From contig NZ_CP104965.1 of NCBI RefSeq assembly GCF_025452235.1, positions 372,001-436,000 on the forward strand: 64,000 nucleotides of DNA, written 5' to 3'. The notes beneath the pieces were generated by a model, which had not been told where the DNA came from, did not search any database, and saw nothing but the letters and a program-made list of their open reading frames with translations. Source of the stretch: Devosia neptuniae (GTDB lineage: Bacteria > Pseudomonadota > Alphaproteobacteria > Rhizobiales > Devosiaceae). Below are positions 1-8,735 of this stretch, one piece after another (the stretch's first letter is position 1; every line of letters starts with the position of its first letter). A program made the translations under genes and the position numbers.

Positions 1-453
1 GAAACCGACACCGGCGGCGCGCTGCTCAAATCGCTGCTGGAAGCCGATGGGCATACTTGCGCCGAACGGGTGGTGGTGCGCGACGATATCCAGCTGATCC
101 GGCAGGCGGTGCAGAATTTTGTGGCCGATCCGGAGGTGGACGTGATCCTGACCACGGGCGGCACCGGCTTTTCCGGGCGCGACGTGACACCCGAAGCCAT
201 TGAACCGCTGTTCGACAAGCGGATGGAAGGCTTTTCCGTCCTGTTCCATCAATATTCGGCCACGACTGTGGGGACCAGTTCGCTGCAATCGCGGGCAACG
301 GGCGGACTGATCGGCACCACCTTCGTGTTCTGCCTGCCCGGTTCGCGTGGCGCCTGCCGCGACGCCTGGGAAGGCATTTTGAGCCATCAATTGGATTACC
401 GGCATAAGCCCTGCAATTTCGTGGAGTTGATGCCACGGTTGGATGAGCGGTAG
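1..453 (+). CDS. moaB: Molybdenum cofactor biosynthesis protein MoaB, 5' truncated
   Basis: The frame is open from the first base of the window, so the N-terminus lies outside it. The readable 150 residues begin ETDTGGALLK and contain the MoaB/MogA signature TTGGTGFSGRD, the pterin-binding glycine loop of the family. The end has CLPGSRGACRDAW and a short tail typical of MoaB. Family members adenylylate molybdopterin (MogA) or have a related role in the cytoplasmic molybdenum cofactor pathway. No other moa gene is visible, and the next gene lies convergently 11 bp away. MogA is the alternative name, but the TTGGTG context and short tail fit MoaB better. Confidence 0.9.
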   Translation, partial: ETDTGGALLKSLLEADGHTCAERVVVRDDIQLIRQAVQNFVADPEVDVILTTGGTGFSGRDVTPEAIEPLFDKRMEGFSVLFHQYSATTVGTSSLQSRATGGLIGTTFVFCLPGSRGACRDAWEGILSHQLDYRHKPCNFVELMPRLDER

Positions 454-464
454 GGGGTTGGGCC

Positions 465-1412
465 CTAACCGCCTTGCCCGCGCAGCGCCACCAATCCCTC
501 CACACCGCAACCGCTGATCAATAGCCGCTCCTTGGCATTGCCCAGGAGTTTGGCAGTCCAGTCGACCATGCCGCCATCGGCCAGTTGGCGCAGCTCGCCA
601 CCGGGCCAGCCGCCCAACAGGTGAAAGCAGAAGCCGGCATAATAGCCGGAAGCGGCGGGGCGCTCGGCATCCTCGATCAATTCGGCATTGTGGGCTTGAG
701 CGAGTGCGCGCAGCGCTTCCAGCCTGGCGTCGGGATTGCCGGGACGCAGCAGCGTATAGGAAATGCCCAGCCGCAGTTTGGGCCCGAAATAGCGGCGATA
801 GGCGGTGAGCCAGGCGCCGATCTGGGCGTGCAGGGCCGCGGCCTCAAACCCGAAGCTACCGCGGTCACGACCGGCGCTGACCATGGCGGAGAGAGCGAAA
901 TGGGCCAATAGGCCCGGCTTGGCATAGGCCTGGGGGCGGACCACGCGGTGGGTACTTGCCAGCTGGACAATGTCTTGCGTTTTGGGATCGTGCTTGGCGG
1001 CCGCGCGGCGCAGCAAGGCGGCTTCGAGCGCCAGGACATTGGTGGCGTCGGACACGACTTCGCCGGTGCGCACGGTAGGGACCGACCAGGATTGGCCCAC
1101 CGGAGCGACAGCGGCGCAAGCGCCCAGGGGCGCCATGGGCGAGAGGGTGAGGAATTGGCAATCGGGCGTCACGCTGGCGACCAGAATTGTATCCCACTCG
1201 GCAGCAGCGGCCGGCGTCAGGCTGGCGGCGCCGAAGAAGCGGCCTCTCTCGTAATCGGCGAGCAGATCGGCCGGACTGCGCACGGACGAGCGGCGATCAT
1301 AGACTTCGAGCAACAGCGATTGCAGGTCGGTCGGGCTGAGCCGGGCGGCAAGAATATCCACCAGGTTCGGCACGCCGGAGGCGGCAACGATCCGCTCGAG
1401 CAGCGCGTGCAT
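465..1412 (-). CDS. Uncharacterised protein, about 315 residues
   Basis: I do not recognise this protein. The start at 1412 is chosen because an ATG (MHALLERI) follows GGGGAGG by seven bases; a longer reading would need a TTG start inside that ribosome binding site. It has no signal peptide or clear membrane segment. The middle (LSPMAPLGACAAVAPVG, then VRTGEVVSDATNVLALEAA) and LRLGISYTLLRPGNP faintly recall class II aminoacyl-tRNA synthetase-like or HisZ-like cores, but no catalytic motif is clear. Base composition and codon use match the neighbours, so it looks like a real, conserved gene. It lies downstream of the MFS pump on the same strand, separated from it by a likely terminator. Confidence 0.75.
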   Translation of the reverse strand: MHALLERIVAASGVPNLVDILAARLSPTDLQSLLLEVYDRRSSVRSPADLLADYERGRFFGAASLTPAAAAEWDTILVASVTPDCQFLTLSPMAPLGACAAVAPVGQSWSVPTVRTGEVVSDATNVLALEAALLRRAAAKHDPKTQDIVQLASTHRVVRPQAYAKPGLLAHFALSAMVSAGRDRGSFGFEAAALHAQIGAWLTAYRRYFGPKLRLGISYTLLRPGNPDARLEALRALAQAHNAELIEDAERPAASGYYAGFCFHLLGGWPGGELRQLADGGMVDWTAKLLGNAKERLLISGCGVEGLVALRGQGG

Positions 1413-1429
1413 GAAGTTCCTCCCCAAAT

Positions 1430-1467
1430 GAAAATCCCCGCCACCAGCTTGGCTGGTGACGGGGATG
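1430..1467 (-). terminator. Rho-independent terminator of the MFS pump gene
   Basis: On the minus strand an ATCCCCG...CGGGGAT outer stem and a CACCAGC/GCTGGTG inner stem close on a three-base loop and are followed by TTTTC. It sits 27 bp past the MFS stop codon and just before the ribosome binding site of the next minus-strand gene, so it probably separates the two transcripts. Confidence 0.6.
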
Positions 1468-1493
1468 AGTCAAGACCGCTGTGGCGACGAGGC

Positions 1494-2981
1494 TTAGTGT
1501 CCCGGCGCGAATTCGGCTGGCATGGCGCGCGGGGCCGGCTTCTTGATGAAGAGAGCCGCGGCGACTGCGCCCAACGAGATGATGGCGCCGCACAGGAATG
1601 CCGAGCGGATACCGCCGGTTGTTGCCGTCAGGATATCGGCGCCGGTATTGGTGAGGCTGGTGGCCTGCAACGTCATGATGGCGACGAAGAGGGCCGTGCC
1701 TGCCGCGCCCGCGACCTGCTGGGCGGTGCCGATCACGGCGCTGCCATGCGAATAAAGGTTGGGCGGCAGCGAGCCAAGGCTCACCGTGAACAGCGGCGTG
1801 AACATCAGGGCGAGGCCAACGCTGAGCGTCAGGTGAGCGGCGAGCAGCAGCCAGACCGAGGTATCCTGCTGCACGAAGGTCAGCCCCCACAGCGCAATGC
1901 TGAGCAGCACGGCGCCGGGTATGACCAGCGGCACGGGGCCGTATTTGTCAAACAGCGTGCCGACGGTGGGCGCGCAGAGACCCATGACCAGACCGCCGGG
2001 CAACAACAGCAGGCCGGTTTGCAGGGTCGAGAGACCCAGCACATTCTGCAGATAGATCGGCAGCAGGATGAAGGCGCCGAACATAGCCATCATCAGGATC
2101 GCCATCATCGCCACCGAAATGGTGAAGACGCGCGAGGTGAGCGTGCGCAGGTCGAGCAGAGCGCGATCCTGCTTCTGCAGCGACAGCTGGCGCAACACGA
2201 AGACGGCGATGACGGCGGCGCCGACCAGCAGCGGAATCCACGGCGAAACCGGGGTCGGATGGTGGGCCGCTTCGCCCAGCCCGCTCAGGCCATAGACGAA
2301 ACCGCCAAAGCCAATGGCCGATAGTACGACCGAGAGCACATCGATCGGCGCATCCTTGGGCGTCGTGACATTGACGATGCGCTTGGCACCCAAAGCCAGA
2401 GCGCCCAGGGCAATGGGCAGGACCAGAATAAACATCCAGCGCCAGTCGAGCACCGAGAGGATCAGGCCCGAAATAGTGGGACCAATGGCGGGTGCAACCG
2501 AGATGACAATGGAGATATTGCCCATCGTCTTGCCGCGCGATTCAGGGGGCACCAGGGTCATCACCGTGGTCATCAGCAGGGGCATCATGATGGCCGTGCC
2601 CGAAGCCTGCACGATCCGGCCGATGACTAGCACGGCAAAGCCGGGCGCGATGGCCGAAATCAGCGTGCCAGCGGAAAACAGCGACATGGCCAGGATAAAG
2701 ACCGGGCGGGTATTGAGCCGCTGCAGCAGGAAGCCCGTGACGGGAATGACCACGGCCATGGTCAGCATGAAGGCGGTAGTGAGCCATTGGGCGGCGCCCG
2801 CCGTGATGTCCAGATCGTGCATCAGATGCGGCAGGGCCACGCCCATGATCGTCTCATTGAGAATGACGACGAAAGCCGAGACGAGCAGCAGGGAAATCAC
2901 CAGTTTGTTGCGGGCGGCGTGATCTTCCGGCGGCGCGGCCTGATCCGCCGGGGCGGGCACAATAGTGTTGTCGGTGGTCAT
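1494..2981 (-). CDS. MFS multidrug efflux transporter, DHA2 (EmrB/QacA) family
   Basis: The 495-residue protein has a short polar N-terminus and then about 14 hydrophobic segments, the DHA2 topology. Family motifs visible are the first-helix LNETIMGVALPHL, the motif C-like antiporter region ISVAPAIGPTISGLIL, and WRWMFILVLPI. It is expected to be an inner-membrane proton-coupled drug exporter; the substrate cannot be inferred. It sits alone without an HlyD/EmrA adaptor or an adjacent TetR gene. The long upstream region holds inverted repeats that could be operators. The start ATG has GGGAAGA seven bases upstream. Confidence 0.88.
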   Translation of the reverse strand: MTTDNTIVPAPADQAAPPEDHAARNKLVISLLLVSAFVVILNETIMGVALPHLMHDLDITAGAAQWLTTAFMLTMAVVIPVTGFLLQRLNTRPVFILAMSLFSAGTLISAIAPGFAVLVIGRIVQASGTAIMMPLLMTTVMTLVPPESRGKTMGNISIVISVAPAIGPTISGLILSVLDWRWMFILVLPIALGALALGAKRIVNVTTPKDAPIDVLSVVLSAIGFGGFVYGLSGLGEAAHHPTPVSPWIPLLVGAAVIAVFVLRQLSLQKQDRALLDLRTLTSRVFTISVAMMAILMMAMFGAFILLPIYLQNVLGLSTLQTGLLLLPGGLVMGLCAPTVGTLFDKYGPVPLVIPGAVLLSIALWGLTFVQQDTSVWLLLAAHLTLSVGLALMFTPLFTVSLGSLPPNLYSHGSAVIGTAQQVAGAAGTALFVAIMTLQATSLTNTGADILTATTGGIRSAFLCGAIISLGAVAAALFIKKPAPRAMPAEFAPGH

Positions 2982-3371
2982 GATGTCTTCCCTGAACCAA
3001 ATTGGATGTCGCCATGATGACGAATGGCGGCGGCTGATTTCGACGTCACACTAGAAAGATCGTGTGACAGGCTGTGTCAGCAGCCGCAAAATAGTAAAGT
3101 CGATGCTTTAGTAATCTGCGCGCAGCGCCAGGTCAATACTAAATCGAACGCTTAAGTTGCATGCGCGAACTGTTCGTTCGATCGCAGGGTCGGCTGGTTT
3201 AGGCCAGCGCGGCAAAGCTGTCCACCCACATGCGTGCAAGCCAGCTATCCCCGTGGGAAGAACGCGGCTATCGTCCGGCTAGTTCTTGTTTTGTTCACGT
3301 ACAACTGCTATGTGTTACCGCACGTTAACTCAAGCGACGATTCGAGCAGTCGGCGCGCAAGGAGAGCAGTG
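2982..3371. promoter_or_regulatory. Divergent intergenic region with inverted repeats
   Basis: This 390 bp gap lies between the MFS pump and the radical SAM gene and contains no gene. It holds a perfect 7-bp inverted repeat, GTCACAC and GTGTGAC, with a 10-bp spacer (3045-3068). A second pair, ATCGAACG (3143-3150) and CGTTCGAT (3175-3182), is also perfect. Either could be a regulator-binding site for the pump. The assignment as operators is inference. Confidence 0.4.
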
Positions 3372-4520
3372 ATGGCCCTCTATCAGGCCCCGTCTTTCGA
3401 AGCCCTGGAAAAGCTGAGCCGCAGCCGCGACGCCGATCTGGCACGGCGCGAACTGGTTGATCCCAGCCGCAATCGCGGGCGTGGCGCGCAGTCCAATCGC
3501 AGCGGGCGGTTCGAAAAGCAGGTGCGCGAAGGGTTCGACGACGGCTGGAGCAGCACCGAGCCGATGCCAGCCTTCGAGACCATCGAGCATATGGAACGCG
3601 CCAAGACCATCATCACGACCAATGACAGCCCCGATATCGGATTCGAGCGTTCGATCAACGCCTATCGCGGTTGCGAGCACGGTTGTTCCTATTGCTTCGC
3701 GCGGCCGACACATGCCTTTTTGGGGCATTCGGCGGGGATCGAATTCGAACGCGATATCTATGTGAAGACCAATGCGGTGGAAGCCCTGCGGGCCGAACTG
3801 GGCGCCAGGAATTACAAGCCCAAGCCGATCGCCATGGGCACCAATACCGATCCCTATCAGTTGTCTGAGCGCAAGCATAAGCTGACGCGGGGCATTCTTG
3901 AGGTGATGCTGGAAACCCGGCACCCGGTAATGATCACCACCAAATCGGCGCTGATCGTGCGCGATCTCGACATCCTGACCGAACTGGCCAAGCTCAATCT
4001 GGTCAAGGTGGCCATTTCGATGACCACGATGGACCATAAGCTCAGCCGCAAGATGGAGCCTCGCGCCTCCTCCCCTGCCCGCCGGCTGGAAGCGATCCGC
4101 CTGCTCAGCGAAGCGGGCGTGCCGGTGGCGGTGTTTGCCTCCCCGATGATCCCGGCGATCAACGACATGGAGTTGGAGCGGATTCTCGACGCGGCGGCGG
4201 CACAAGGGGCCAAGAGCGCCTCGATGGTCTTGCTGCGGCTGCCCGGCGAAGTGCGCGACATTTTCCGCGAATGGCTGCTGCGCCATTTCCCCGACCGGGT
4301 GCGGCATGTGCTGGCGCTGGTCCGCGATACGCGTGGCGGCAAGGATTACGATGCGCGCTGGGGCACCCGCATGACGGGCGAAGGCCCCTATGCCACGCTG
4401 TTGCGCCAGCGCCTCGACAAGGCACGGGAACGCTATGGGCTGGACGTCAAGCTGCCGGGCTTGCGGACGGATTTGTTCGTCGCCCCCAAGCTCGAAGACA
4501 AGCAGATGAGCCTGTTCTAG
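3372..4520 (+). CDS. PA0069 family radical SAM protein (SplB-like)
   Basis: A 382-residue protein with the radical SAM cluster CEHGCSYC (C101, C105, C108), which binds a 4Fe-4S cluster and S-adenosylmethionine. The flanking IIT.NDSPDIGF.RSINAYRGCEHGC and the downstream GTNTDPYQ and TKSALIVRDLDIL segments are hallmarks of the PA0069/SplB-like group. Its biochemical substrate is not established; members are sometimes called DNA-repair photolyase homologues by similarity only. ATG 3372 follows GGAGAGCAGTG. The stop overlaps the convergent HAD gene by four bases at a shared CTAG. Confidence 0.85.
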   Translation: MALYQAPSFEALEKLSRSRDADLARRELVDPSRNRGRGAQSNRSGRFEKQVREGFDDGWSSTEPMPAFETIEHMERAKTIITTNDSPDIGFERSINAYRGCEHGCSYCFARPTHAFLGHSAGIEFERDIYVKTNAVEALRAELGARNYKPKPIAMGTNTDPYQLSERKHKLTRGILEVMLETRHPVMITTKSALIVRDLDILTELAKLNLVKVAISMTTMDHKLSRKMEPRASSPARRLEAIRLLSEAGVPVAVFASPMIPAINDMELERILDAAAAQGAKSASMVLLRLPGEVRDIFREWLLRHFPDRVRHVLALVRDTRGGKDYDARWGTRMTGEGPYATLLRQRLDKARERYGLDVKLPGLRTDLFVAPKLEDKQMSLF

Positions 4521-5200
4521 GCCGCGACGGCGGCCACGCGCCCCAGGATGAAATCGAGCAAAGCCGGATCGGCATAGCTGGCGGCGCTGGTGCTGGCGCC
4601 GGCGGCGATCAGGGCGTCATGATCAAGGCTTGTACGAATACCCACGGTAGACAGCCCTGCCGCAGTGGCCGAAGCGATGCCGGTGCGGGAATCCTCGAAG
4701 GCGATGGAATGCTCGGGCTGCGCGCCGAGCAGGCGCAGGCCTTCGAGATAGGGCAAGGGATGCGGTTTGCCATGGGCCAGTTCCTCGCCAATCACCAGCG
4801 CCTTGAAGCGGTGGCGAATGCCCAGACTATCCAGAATGAGATCGGCATTGGCGCGCGGGGCATTGGTGACTGCGGCCATAGGCAGGCCCATGGCATCGGC
4901 GCGATCCAGCAGGTCCATCAGGCCCGGCACGGCGTAAATGTCCGAGCGGGCCAGATCGCGAAATACCGCCTCCTTGCCGCGCATCACTTCCATCCCAGCC
5001 TCCGGCGACAGATGCGGCACAAAACGCCGTGCAATCGCTTCATTGGCCAGACCCTGCAATTCGAGGGCGAAGCGGGCTTTGTCGAAATGCTCGCCATAGG
5101 GCGCGAAAGTGCGGTTGAAAGCTTCCAGATGCAGCGGATCGGTATCGGCCAGCGTACCGTCGATATCAAACAGGAGAGCGGCGGCGGGCTTGATGGTCAT
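4517..5200 (-). CDS. HAD superfamily phosphatase (phosphoglycolate phosphatase-like)
   Basis: The 227-residue protein carries all four HAD motifs: FDIDGTLADTD near the N-terminus (nucleophile D12, acid D14), the AAVTNA motif II threonine, the HGKPHP lysine, and AFEDSRTGI. The helical cap between motifs I and II matches the beta-phosphoglucomutase/phosphoglycolate phosphatase subfamily. Likely substrates are small sugar phosphates or phosphoglycolate, but this is not resolvable here. I start at ATG 5200 because motif I then lies at its usual distance from the N-terminus; a longer open frame upstream has no family similarity. It overlaps the radical SAM gene tail to tail by 4 bp. Confidence 0.85.
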   Translation of the reverse strand: MTIKPAAALLFDIDGTLADTDPLHLEAFNRTFAPYGEHFDKARFALELQGLANEAIARRFVPHLSPEAGMEVMRGKEAVFRDLARSDIYAVPGLMDLLDRADAMGLPMAAVTNAPRANADLILDSLGIRHRFKALVIGEELAHGKPHPLPYLEGLRLLGAQPEHSIAFEDSRTGIASATAAGLSTVGIRTSLDHDALIAAGASTSAASYADPALLDFILGRVAAVAA

Positions 5201-5329
5201 GGATAATCCGAAAACTGGCTGATGCGGGAAAGCACAGCAATTCGGCGGCTTCGTCAATCGCCCGCAGATTTGCGGTCCGGGCGGAATGTCGATTAATCTG
5301 GGCGTTCGAGTGATTTCGACGAGCCTGCC

Positions 5330-6211
5330 ATGCCGATTGCCGCTGCGCCGCTTACTCTTGACCAATTGCGCGACATCATTGTCGCGGACCATCCCGAGAC
5401 AAGCGGCGGACGCTTCAGCCTGCTCACCGAAGGCTGGGACAGCGTGGCGGTGGATGTCGATGACCGCCTGATCTTCAAGTTTCCGCGCGAGGCACGCGCG
5501 GAAGAGGCGCTGATGAGGGAGGCGCGGCTGCTAGAGGTCATCCGGTCGGCAGTCGACATGCCGGTGCCGGAACTGACGATCCACCACACGCCGCTGATCT
5601 ATTCACGCCACGCCAAGCTGGCGGGCGAACATTTGCTGACCAAGCAGTACAAGCAGTTGAGCGAGGGCGACCGCGAGCGGCTGGCAGACAAGCTCGGTCT
5701 GTTTTATGCGCAGTTGCATGCCATTGATCCGGCGCCACTGCGAGCGGCAGGCGCGGGCCCGATCGAGGCCATCGCACCCGCGGAGGCCATTGCGGCAGGC
5801 GCGTTGCCGATATTGCCGGATCATCTTCGGCGGCTGGTGGAGCAGACACTGGCCAACTGGGCGACCCTAACGCCGGATCCCTACGGGCAGACCTATGGGT
5901 TCTTCGATGGACATGGCTGGAACATGGCATTCGACCATGCCAGTGCCACGCTCACTGGTCTCTATGACTTCGCCGATTCCGGGTTTGGCCCGCTGCATGA
6001 GGAATTCACTTATTCGAGTTTTGTGTCGGCTGACCTGACCGAGCGGATCGTACGCCGTTATGAGATTGAGACCGACAAAAAGCTGGATCGGGAGCGCATC
6101 CATCTGACCACGGGTGCGCATCGATTGTGGGAGCTGGCGCGGGAAGCCAACAATCCCGAGATGCATGCAATGATGATCGAAGCCGTTGAGGCTTGGGCGG
6201 CGCAGGTCTGA
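5330..6211 (+). CDS. Aminoglycoside phosphotransferase (APH) family kinase
   Basis: The 293-residue protein has the APH/choline kinase fold. FSLLTEGWDSVAVDVD forms the nucleotide loop and LIFKFPR carries the ATP-binding lysine. The catalytic loop is FFDGHGWN, in which D193 and N198 keep the spacing of the usual HGDxHxxN, but the conserved His-Gly before the aspartate are replaced by Phe-Phe. YDFADSGFGP supplies the metal-binding aspartate. The phosphate acceptor is unknown, and the family includes many non-antibiotic small-molecule kinases. It stands alone between convergent neighbours. Confidence 0.8.
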   Translation: MPIAAAPLTLDQLRDIIVADHPETSGGRFSLLTEGWDSVAVDVDDRLIFKFPREARAEEALMREARLLEVIRSAVDMPVPELTIHHTPLIYSRHAKLAGEHLLTKQYKQLSEGDRERLADKLGLFYAQLHAIDPAPLRAAGAGPIEAIAPAEAIAAGALPILPDHLRRLVEQTLANWATLTPDPYGQTYGFFDGHGWNMAFDHASATLTGLYDFADSGFGPLHEEFTYSSFVSADLTERIVRRYEIETDKKLDRERIHLTTGAHRLWELAREANNPEMHAMMIEAVEAWAAQV

Positions 6212-6225
6212 GGCGCAAAGGATTT

Positions 6226-7116
6226 TTAGTTTGTGTCGATTCGCAGCCGAGCCTTAGCAAACGGCTCCCAGCCCAGAGTCATGGCTGCGGCGGCTATGAA
6301 GATGCCGGCGGCGCCGAGCAATTGCCAGGCGTCGAGCCGATGGCCGAAGACGATGAAATCGACAAAGATCGCCACGACCGGATAAATGAAGGAGAGCGCA
6401 CCGATCAGCGGCGTGGGCAATTTCTGGATGGCGCCATAGAGCAGGATATAGACCAGCCCGGTATGGACCACCCCGATCGCCGCGAGGCTCCCCCAGGTGG
6501 CGAGGCCCGTGGGTAGGCTCGAAAACCCAGCAAAGGGCGCGGCCATGAGCATGCCGACACCGATTTGGATCAGCGCGATCAGATGGGGCGGCACGCCTTT
6601 GAGCTGTTTGGTGACCAGCGCCGCGATGGCGTAGAAAAACGCCGCGCCGAGCGAGAGCAGAATACCGCCGAGATAATCGCTGCCGCCGCTGCCGGTCTTG
6701 CCATTGGCGATCAGCACGACGCCGACAAAGGCGATGGCGAGCCAACCCAGCTTATGGGCCGTCAGCCGCTCGCCGAGAAACAGCACGCCGAACGCCACCA
6801 GCATGAAGGGCTGGGTATTGTAGACTGCGGTGGCGATGGAGATGGACGCCAGCGGATAAGCCGCAAACAGCAGCAACCAATTGGCGACGATAGCGACGCC
6901 CCCCAGCATGGCCAGCAGGCATTGGCGCGGGGTGATGATGTCGCGCCGGAACAGGCCCAGCGCCGCGCAGGCGATGAGCAAGGGCACGGCGCCGAAGACA
7001 CAGCGCCAGAACACCACGTCGATCACCGGCTGATTGGAAAACACCACGAAAGCGCCAATCGTGCCCGAAATGGCCATGGCCGCCGTCATCTCTATAGTGC
7101 CGCGTGTGGTGCTCAT
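6226..7116 (-). CDS. DMT family transporter with two EamA domains
   Basis: The 296-residue protein has about ten hydrophobic segments arranged as two EamA repeats (roughly residues 8-135 and 148-280), the 10-TMS drug/metabolite exporter layout. The start ATG follows GAGGGCAG. It is divergent from an Lrp/AsnC-type regulator 128 bp away, a common pairing for amino-acid or metabolite exporters controlled by the adjacent regulator. The substrate is unknown. Confidence 0.87.
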   Translation of the reverse strand: MSTTRGTIEMTAAMAISGTIGAFVVFSNQPVIDVVFWRCVFGAVPLLIACAALGLFRRDIITPRQCLLAMLGGVAIVANWLLLFAAYPLASISIATAVYNTQPFMLVAFGVLFLGERLTAHKLGWLAIAFVGVVLIANGKTGSGGSDYLGGILLSLGAAFFYAIAALVTKQLKGVPPHLIALIQIGVGMLMAAPFAGFSSLPTGLATWGSLAAIGVVHTGLVYILLYGAIQKLPTPLIGALSFIYPVVAIFVDFIVFGHRLDAWQLLGAAGIFIAAAAMTLGWEPFAKARLRIDTN

Positions 7117-7244
7117 GCTCTGCCCTCATTGTCAGAATGGAAGATAACGCCGCGCGGGGCGCGCTTCCATAAGGCTTGAAAGGCAGATGCGATTTCTGCT
7201 TTATATTATTCGGTGGATTTTTCGATTTACCTCGGAAAGCGGAA
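7117..7244. promoter_or_regulatory. Divergent promoter region between EamA exporter and Lrp-type regulator
   Basis: This 128 bp gap contains an AT-rich stretch (about 7196-7230) unusual for the GC-rich surroundings, as expected for paired promoters and Lrp-family binding. No exact operator is claimed. Confidence 0.4.
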
Positions 7245-7688
7245 ATGATCGACGATATCGACCGAAACATCATCGAGGCCCTGTCGCAAGATGCCCGCCT
7301 ATCGATCAAGGAATTGGCGCAGCGGGTGGAGCTATCATCACCCAGCGTATCGGAGCGGCTGAAACGGCTGGAGGAGCGCGGCGTGATAAGGGGATTTACC
7401 CTCGATCTCGACTCCAAGGCGCTTGGCTATTCGCTGCAGGCGATCGTGCGGATCAAGCCGCTGCCGGGGAAGCTGCATATCGTGCAGAAGCTGATCGAAG
7501 ACATTCCCCAGATCACCGAATGCGACAAGGTGACGGGCGATGATTGCTTTGTCGCGCGGTTGCAATTGCGTTCGATCGAGCAATTGGACGGGATTTTGGA
7601 CCAGATTGCCGACAAAGCCGAGACCAGCACGGCGATCGTGAAGGCACAACCGGTCAAACGCCGGCTGCCGCCCTTGGGACTGGTCTAA
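7245..7688 (+). CDS. Lrp/AsnC family transcriptional regulator
   Basis: A 147-residue protein with an N-terminal winged helix (IDDIDRNIIEAL, LSIKELAQRV, SPSVSERLKRLEERGVI) and a C-terminal RAM/AsnC ligand-binding domain (VRIKPLPGKLHIV, VTGDDCFVARL). Such proteins form octamers and respond to amino acids. ATG 7245 is preferred over an in-frame upstream start because it follows GGAAAGCGGAA and begins the conserved HTH. It probably controls the divergent EamA exporter. Its stop overlaps the convergent next gene by four bases. Confidence 0.88.
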   Translation: MIDDIDRNIIEALSQDARLSIKELAQRVELSSPSVSERLKRLEERGVIRGFTLDLDSKALGYSLQAIVRIKPLPGKLHIVQKLIEDIPQITECDKVTGDDCFVARLQLRSIEQLDGILDQIADKAETSTAIVKAQPVKRRLPPLGLV

Positions 7689-8290
7689 TATTGCGACACG
7701 CGCCGCGCATAGCTCGACATGAAATCGAGCGAGGCCAGCACGCCACGCAGCGACAACCGCACTTTGCGCACGGGCTCGTCAGCAATAGTAAGTGGGACGT
7801 GCAGAATGACCGCGTTGCGCATCTTCATCTGCGCGATCAATGCGTCGCGGCGGAACTCGTCGGCTACAAACCATTGATTGCTGGTGTTGAGGCGGGTCTC
7901 TAGATCGTTGGCGAAATCGAAATTCTGCGGCATGACGCCGGTGAATTCGATGCTGATCGGGCGGCTCGTATCCACTTCGGTGCCGTTGGCCGCGCCGGTG
8001 AAGGCGACATCGACATCGCCAGTGAGCCGATTGTGGATCAGGGTCAGCTTCCAGGCGGGCAGGCCCGCGCTATTGAGCTCCTGGCTGCCCGTGCTGGCAA
8101 AGCAGGAATAGCCGTAATAGGTGGCGGCATCCTCGTCGATCTTGTCGGGGCATGCGGCCAGCCAGTCATTGTTATATTCGCGCCATTCGCCGGAGGGATG
8201 ATGGAATGGCTCGGCCGCGGCGGGCAGCGTGAAAAGTGCCAACGCCATGGCCGCCAGACTGAACAATGACTGCATCAATGCTAAGCGCAA
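7685..8290 (-). CDS. Exported protein of unknown function
   Basis: I do not recognise this family. The predicted protein is about 201 residues and starts with a signal peptide (LALMQSLFSLAAM..FTLPAAAEP, cleavage near AAA-EP). I chose the TTG start at 8290 because AGGGGAGTGAGAAG lies just upstream and it supplies an arginine for the signal n-region; ATG 8275 is the alternative. Two cysteines in the early mature part (AACPDKID and GYSCFA) could form a periplasmic disulfide. The rest alternates short beta-like segments with polar turns. It overlaps the Lrp regulator gene tail to tail. Confidence 0.7.
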   Translation of the reverse strand: MRLALMQSLFSLAAMALALFTLPAAAEPFHHPSGEWREYNNDWLAACPDKIDEDAATYYGYSCFASTGSQELNSAGLPAWKLTLIHNRLTGDVDVAFTGAANGTEVDTSRPISIEFTGVMPQNFDFANDLETRLNTSNQWFVADEFRRDALIAQMKMRNAVILHVPLTIADEPVRKVRLSLRGVLASLDFMSSYARRVSQY

Positions 8291-8378
8291 TGGCTTCTCA
8301 CTCCCCTGCCCCACGTTGAACGTAGCAGAAATCCGGCTAGAACTGACGCCGTATATATTTGTTGGTAAAGGAGAAATC

Positions 8379-8735
8379 GTGACAGTGACGAGCAGTATCA
8401 ATGGTCTCGTGGCCTTCGAACTTGCCAATGAAGGTCCGCTCTTGGGCACGGAAGCCGACGCCCTGGACATTCTGAGCGAGACCTATGGCACCGAAACCAG
8501 CGTGATCGTCATTCCGGTAACTCGGCTCCTGCCGGATTTCTTGCAGTTGCGAAGCGGCATGGCGGGCGCCTTCATTCAGAAGCTGCAGAATTATGGCTGC
8601 CGGCTGGTGGTGGTGGGCGATATTTCGGCTGATGTCGCGGGCAGCGAGGCGCTGGCGGCATTCGTGGTGGAAACCAATCGCGTTGGTCATCACATGTTTG
8701 TGCCAGATCGTCAGGCGCTGCTGGAACGCTTGTGA
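8379..8735 (+). CDS. DUF4180 domain protein
   Basis: The 118-residue protein starts with GTG (8379) after AAAGGAGAAATC. It matches DUF4180 in size and in the blocks ALDILSETYG, VIPVTRLLPDFLQLRSGMAGAFIQKLQNY and FVVETNRVGHHMFV. The family has no established function; its fold is probably alpha/beta and cytoplasmic. It overlaps the start proposed for rnhB (GTGA), so the two may be translated together. Confidence 0.78.
   Translation: MTVTSSINGLVAFELANEGPLLGTEADALDILSETYGTETSVIVIPVTRLLPDFLQLRSGMAGAFIQKLQNYGCRLVVVGDISADVAGSEALAAFVVETNRVGHHMFVPDRQALLERL

Noticed and set aside
948..2324. A 458-residue plus-strand open frame running across the MFS gene and the gene before it
   Set aside because: It is antisense to two well-supported genes, is rich in Arg, Gly and Gln, and shows no family-like blocks; this is a GC-rich shadow.
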